Assembly (NCBI GenBank): GCA_037447655.1
Contig: JBBHKE010001566.1
Location: 62,001-126,000 of the forward strand
DNA: 64,000 bases
Direction of reading: 5' to 3'
Source of the DNA: Zygnema cylindricum
Taxonomy: Eukaryota > Streptophyta > Zygnematophyceae > Zygnematales > Zygnemataceae
Part shown: one piece after another, positions 62,000 through 64,000 of the stretch
Layout of the letters: each line of letters starts with the position of its first letter
Numbering within the stretch: position 1 is the first letter of the stretch
Notes under the pieces: generated by a model
Told to the model about the DNA's origin: nothing
Databases searched by the model: none
What the model saw: only the letters and a program-made list of their open reading frames with translations
Program-made: the position numbers and the translations under genes

Positions 62000-63770
62000 G
62001 GATACTCCAATTAGGAAGTTTCCTCTGAATAAAATTGTTCACAAAAAAAATGATTGTTTGTCCGTTTGCTTAGGCTTTAGGATATTTTAGAGTTTTTTCA
62101 TCCATGAGATAAATGTAGTCATGGCAGTTTCCATCATTAGTCATTAAGGTTTTACGTTGTTGGAAGAAGTTTAGTATCACTGCAGCTCAATTGAAGGGCG
62201 CTTTTGAACCGATATTTTTTCATTGTTAGAGTCCTCGCCCTGGGCCCAAAAAATTTGACTGGAAAGCTTAACCAAAATTCTATAGCGTTTTGCTCAGTAG
62301 GTAGGTTAGCACAACAAGCTAACTCTGCCTATCATCATAATTTGAAACCTCAGATAGTGCAATAATGAACCAAACAAGGACCGGCATTTAGGTTCAAGAT
62401 TTGTGACCTCACTTTGTCTATTGTGACTCATTTGTCCAAAATATTGGTCTTTTGCTGTTAAAGAGATCATCCCTTTAGATCATATTTGCTTCCTCAAGTT
62501 CTTATCAGCCGCGAATGATACTGCTTTAATAAATATTACGCTGACGAGGATGTAACTTTATTTTATGAGATTTCTTGTTTTCAGCCTACTTTTTTCTAGT
62601 TTCTGTGTTTGTCCTCCTGCATGAACACCGATCCTAATCCAAAACCAGAAGCACCACAGACACATTCGTTCGATATTTTTGGACTGATGTGAGTTGTGTT
62701 GGAGTGTGAATTAAAATTTTGGACATGTAAATTGCTAAACGAGTTCTCTTTTGTGGAAGCACATTTTGGTCGGGATTTTTAATCTTCTCCGTTATATGTT
62801 TTGTCAAATGGCCATGATTTCTGTAACTTTGGACAGCAAATTTTGCTTCTTACTCTCTCCCATTGAAAAGGCTTACAGTATTGCATTCTTTGGTACTATC
62901 AATCCAGTATTGATTGGAATGCACTCCTTTTGCCACGCCTTTGTAAATCTGGCAAAGAAAATAAAAAAATGTTCTTAAATCTAACCGTTGTGTGTTACTT
63001 TTTTTCACCACAATTATGGAATTTGATATGGAAGGGACAGACCTCCGATATCGATGCTTTGCCCTAAGTTCTTAATAGTGTATATAATTATATATTGATT
63101 GTATTCTATGTACATGTGCAAGAACTGTATGTGTACAAATAACAACATGTAACCAAATAAATGTACAAATTTTAGAGTGTATTCAATATATGTACAAATT
63201 ATTACAAAATGGACCAAACTTTGTATGGATCGAATGTTGCACATGCAACTTCTATAATTCACACCTTAGAAAAAAAAGACAAAGTGAGAACAAAGTTCAC
63301 ACTTTGTTTCGAATGGTACGGTCGTACACAAGTTCCTTTCGCTCTACTTGTACTTCATGTACTACGGTTGGCAAGTAAAACGTATAGCATAATTCATCGT
63401 ACAAAACTCTACTAAATTATCAGCTTTAAAACAGCTTTCTACAGATCTTAAGATTTTGTACCTTCAAGGAAACAGTTAAGTCCCGCAGAGCTCTATCTTC
63501 TTTAAGACTATAAAAAATTCTCACTAAAACGAGTTTTTCAAAAAGTAAGTACTTTTGCTGGAAAGAAAAAAAATAGAAGCTTCATCTTAATTGCCATGGA
63601 AAACCATTGGGTTGAAAAAAAATTAATACTAATAAGAATCAACAGAAAATGGGCTAAGTTTAAAAGATTAAACAAACAAGACAATGCTAACTAAACAAGT
63701 ATGTACCTCATTAACTATTGAAGATGACTACCCACAAAGAGAAAAAAACATACATTTGATGACTATTGAC
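62000..63770. other. no gene seen
   Basis: AT-rich; only short ORFs without recognisable similarity. Should include the 3'UTR of the orphan kinase exon. Confidence 0.5.
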
Positions 63771-63773
63771 AAG

Positions 63774-64000
63774 CCTTACAAGCTAAGGCCCACGACCACG
63801 AAGGTTGTAGATGTGGAGTAGATCTTTTGGTGGAAAATTTAGAAGGTCCCACTTATCATCTACCACTCTACTTCATTCGAGGAGGGTCGCGGCTTGATCT
63901 TATTGAAGGGCAACTTATAGATGTTGACGGGAGAAAAGTCTTTGTCGAGGATTATCGGACCTCTAGATCCATAAGATTTTCACACAAAATCGCGAAGGAA
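63774..64000 (+). CDS. possible exon running off the window end
   Basis: The frame read as GCC CAC GAC CAC (from 63,788) is open for about 70 codons to the window edge. It has unusually balanced composition for this AT-rich neighbourhood (HEGCRCGVDLLVENLEGP, GGSRLDLIEGQLIDVDGRK). Possible acceptors end at 63,773, 63,782 or 63,787. I do not recognise the protein. Confidence 0.35.

Overview
This window is nuclear DNA from a green plant: spliced genes with GT-AG introns, a plant-type eIF3a, a plant LRR receptor kinase with a single intron inside the kinase, and plant-style transposons. The species cannot be fixed from the sequence. The transposon complement (a pogo-like DDE transposase and a copia element with a half-tRNA primer site) makes a non-angiosperm streptophyte my guess, but that is inference.

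Layout. Bases 1-24,000 are gene-rich: the 3' end of a quinone oxidoreductase (+), an 11-exon RRM/RS/coiled-coil splicing-type protein (-), a 13-exon eIF3a (+, divergent from the previous gene), and the 8-exon meiotic recombination gene MND1 (-, convergent with eIF3a). I rebuilt all exon boundaries by eye; the exon lengths of the RRM gene and MND1 sum to whole reading frames. Each of these three genes carries a small TA-flanked MITE in an intron.

Bases 24,000-44,000 are transposon territory: MITEs, a hAT-like non-autonomous element with an 8-bp target duplication, a 74-bp tandem array, and a large DDE transposon whose spliced transposase gene (-) has a second same-strand ORF nested in its first intron. 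That ORF is split by a complete Ty1/copia retrotransposon (33,818-39,978; 5-bp target duplication GAAAA). The copia element has an unusual primer site resembling the anticodon region of initiator tRNA-Met, and its gag ORF appears to begin inside the LTR.

Bases 45,105-49,354 (-) hold an EMS1-like LRR receptor kinase. Bases 50,300-60,900 are decayed repeats: three MITEs within 2.2 kb, further hAT-like fragments and several dispersed repeat pairs. An isolated kinase exon (+, 61,195-61,999), paralogous to the receptor kinase's second exon, follows with no LRR exon. The window ends in a short open stretch that may be an exon.

Two otherwise intact genes have single frame breaks exactly at simple repeats: eIF3a at a (GA)n run and the receptor kinase at a T8 run. 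These are either assembly errors or recent slippage. The transposase and the copia polyprotein, by contrast, carry several independent lesions and are clearly decayed.
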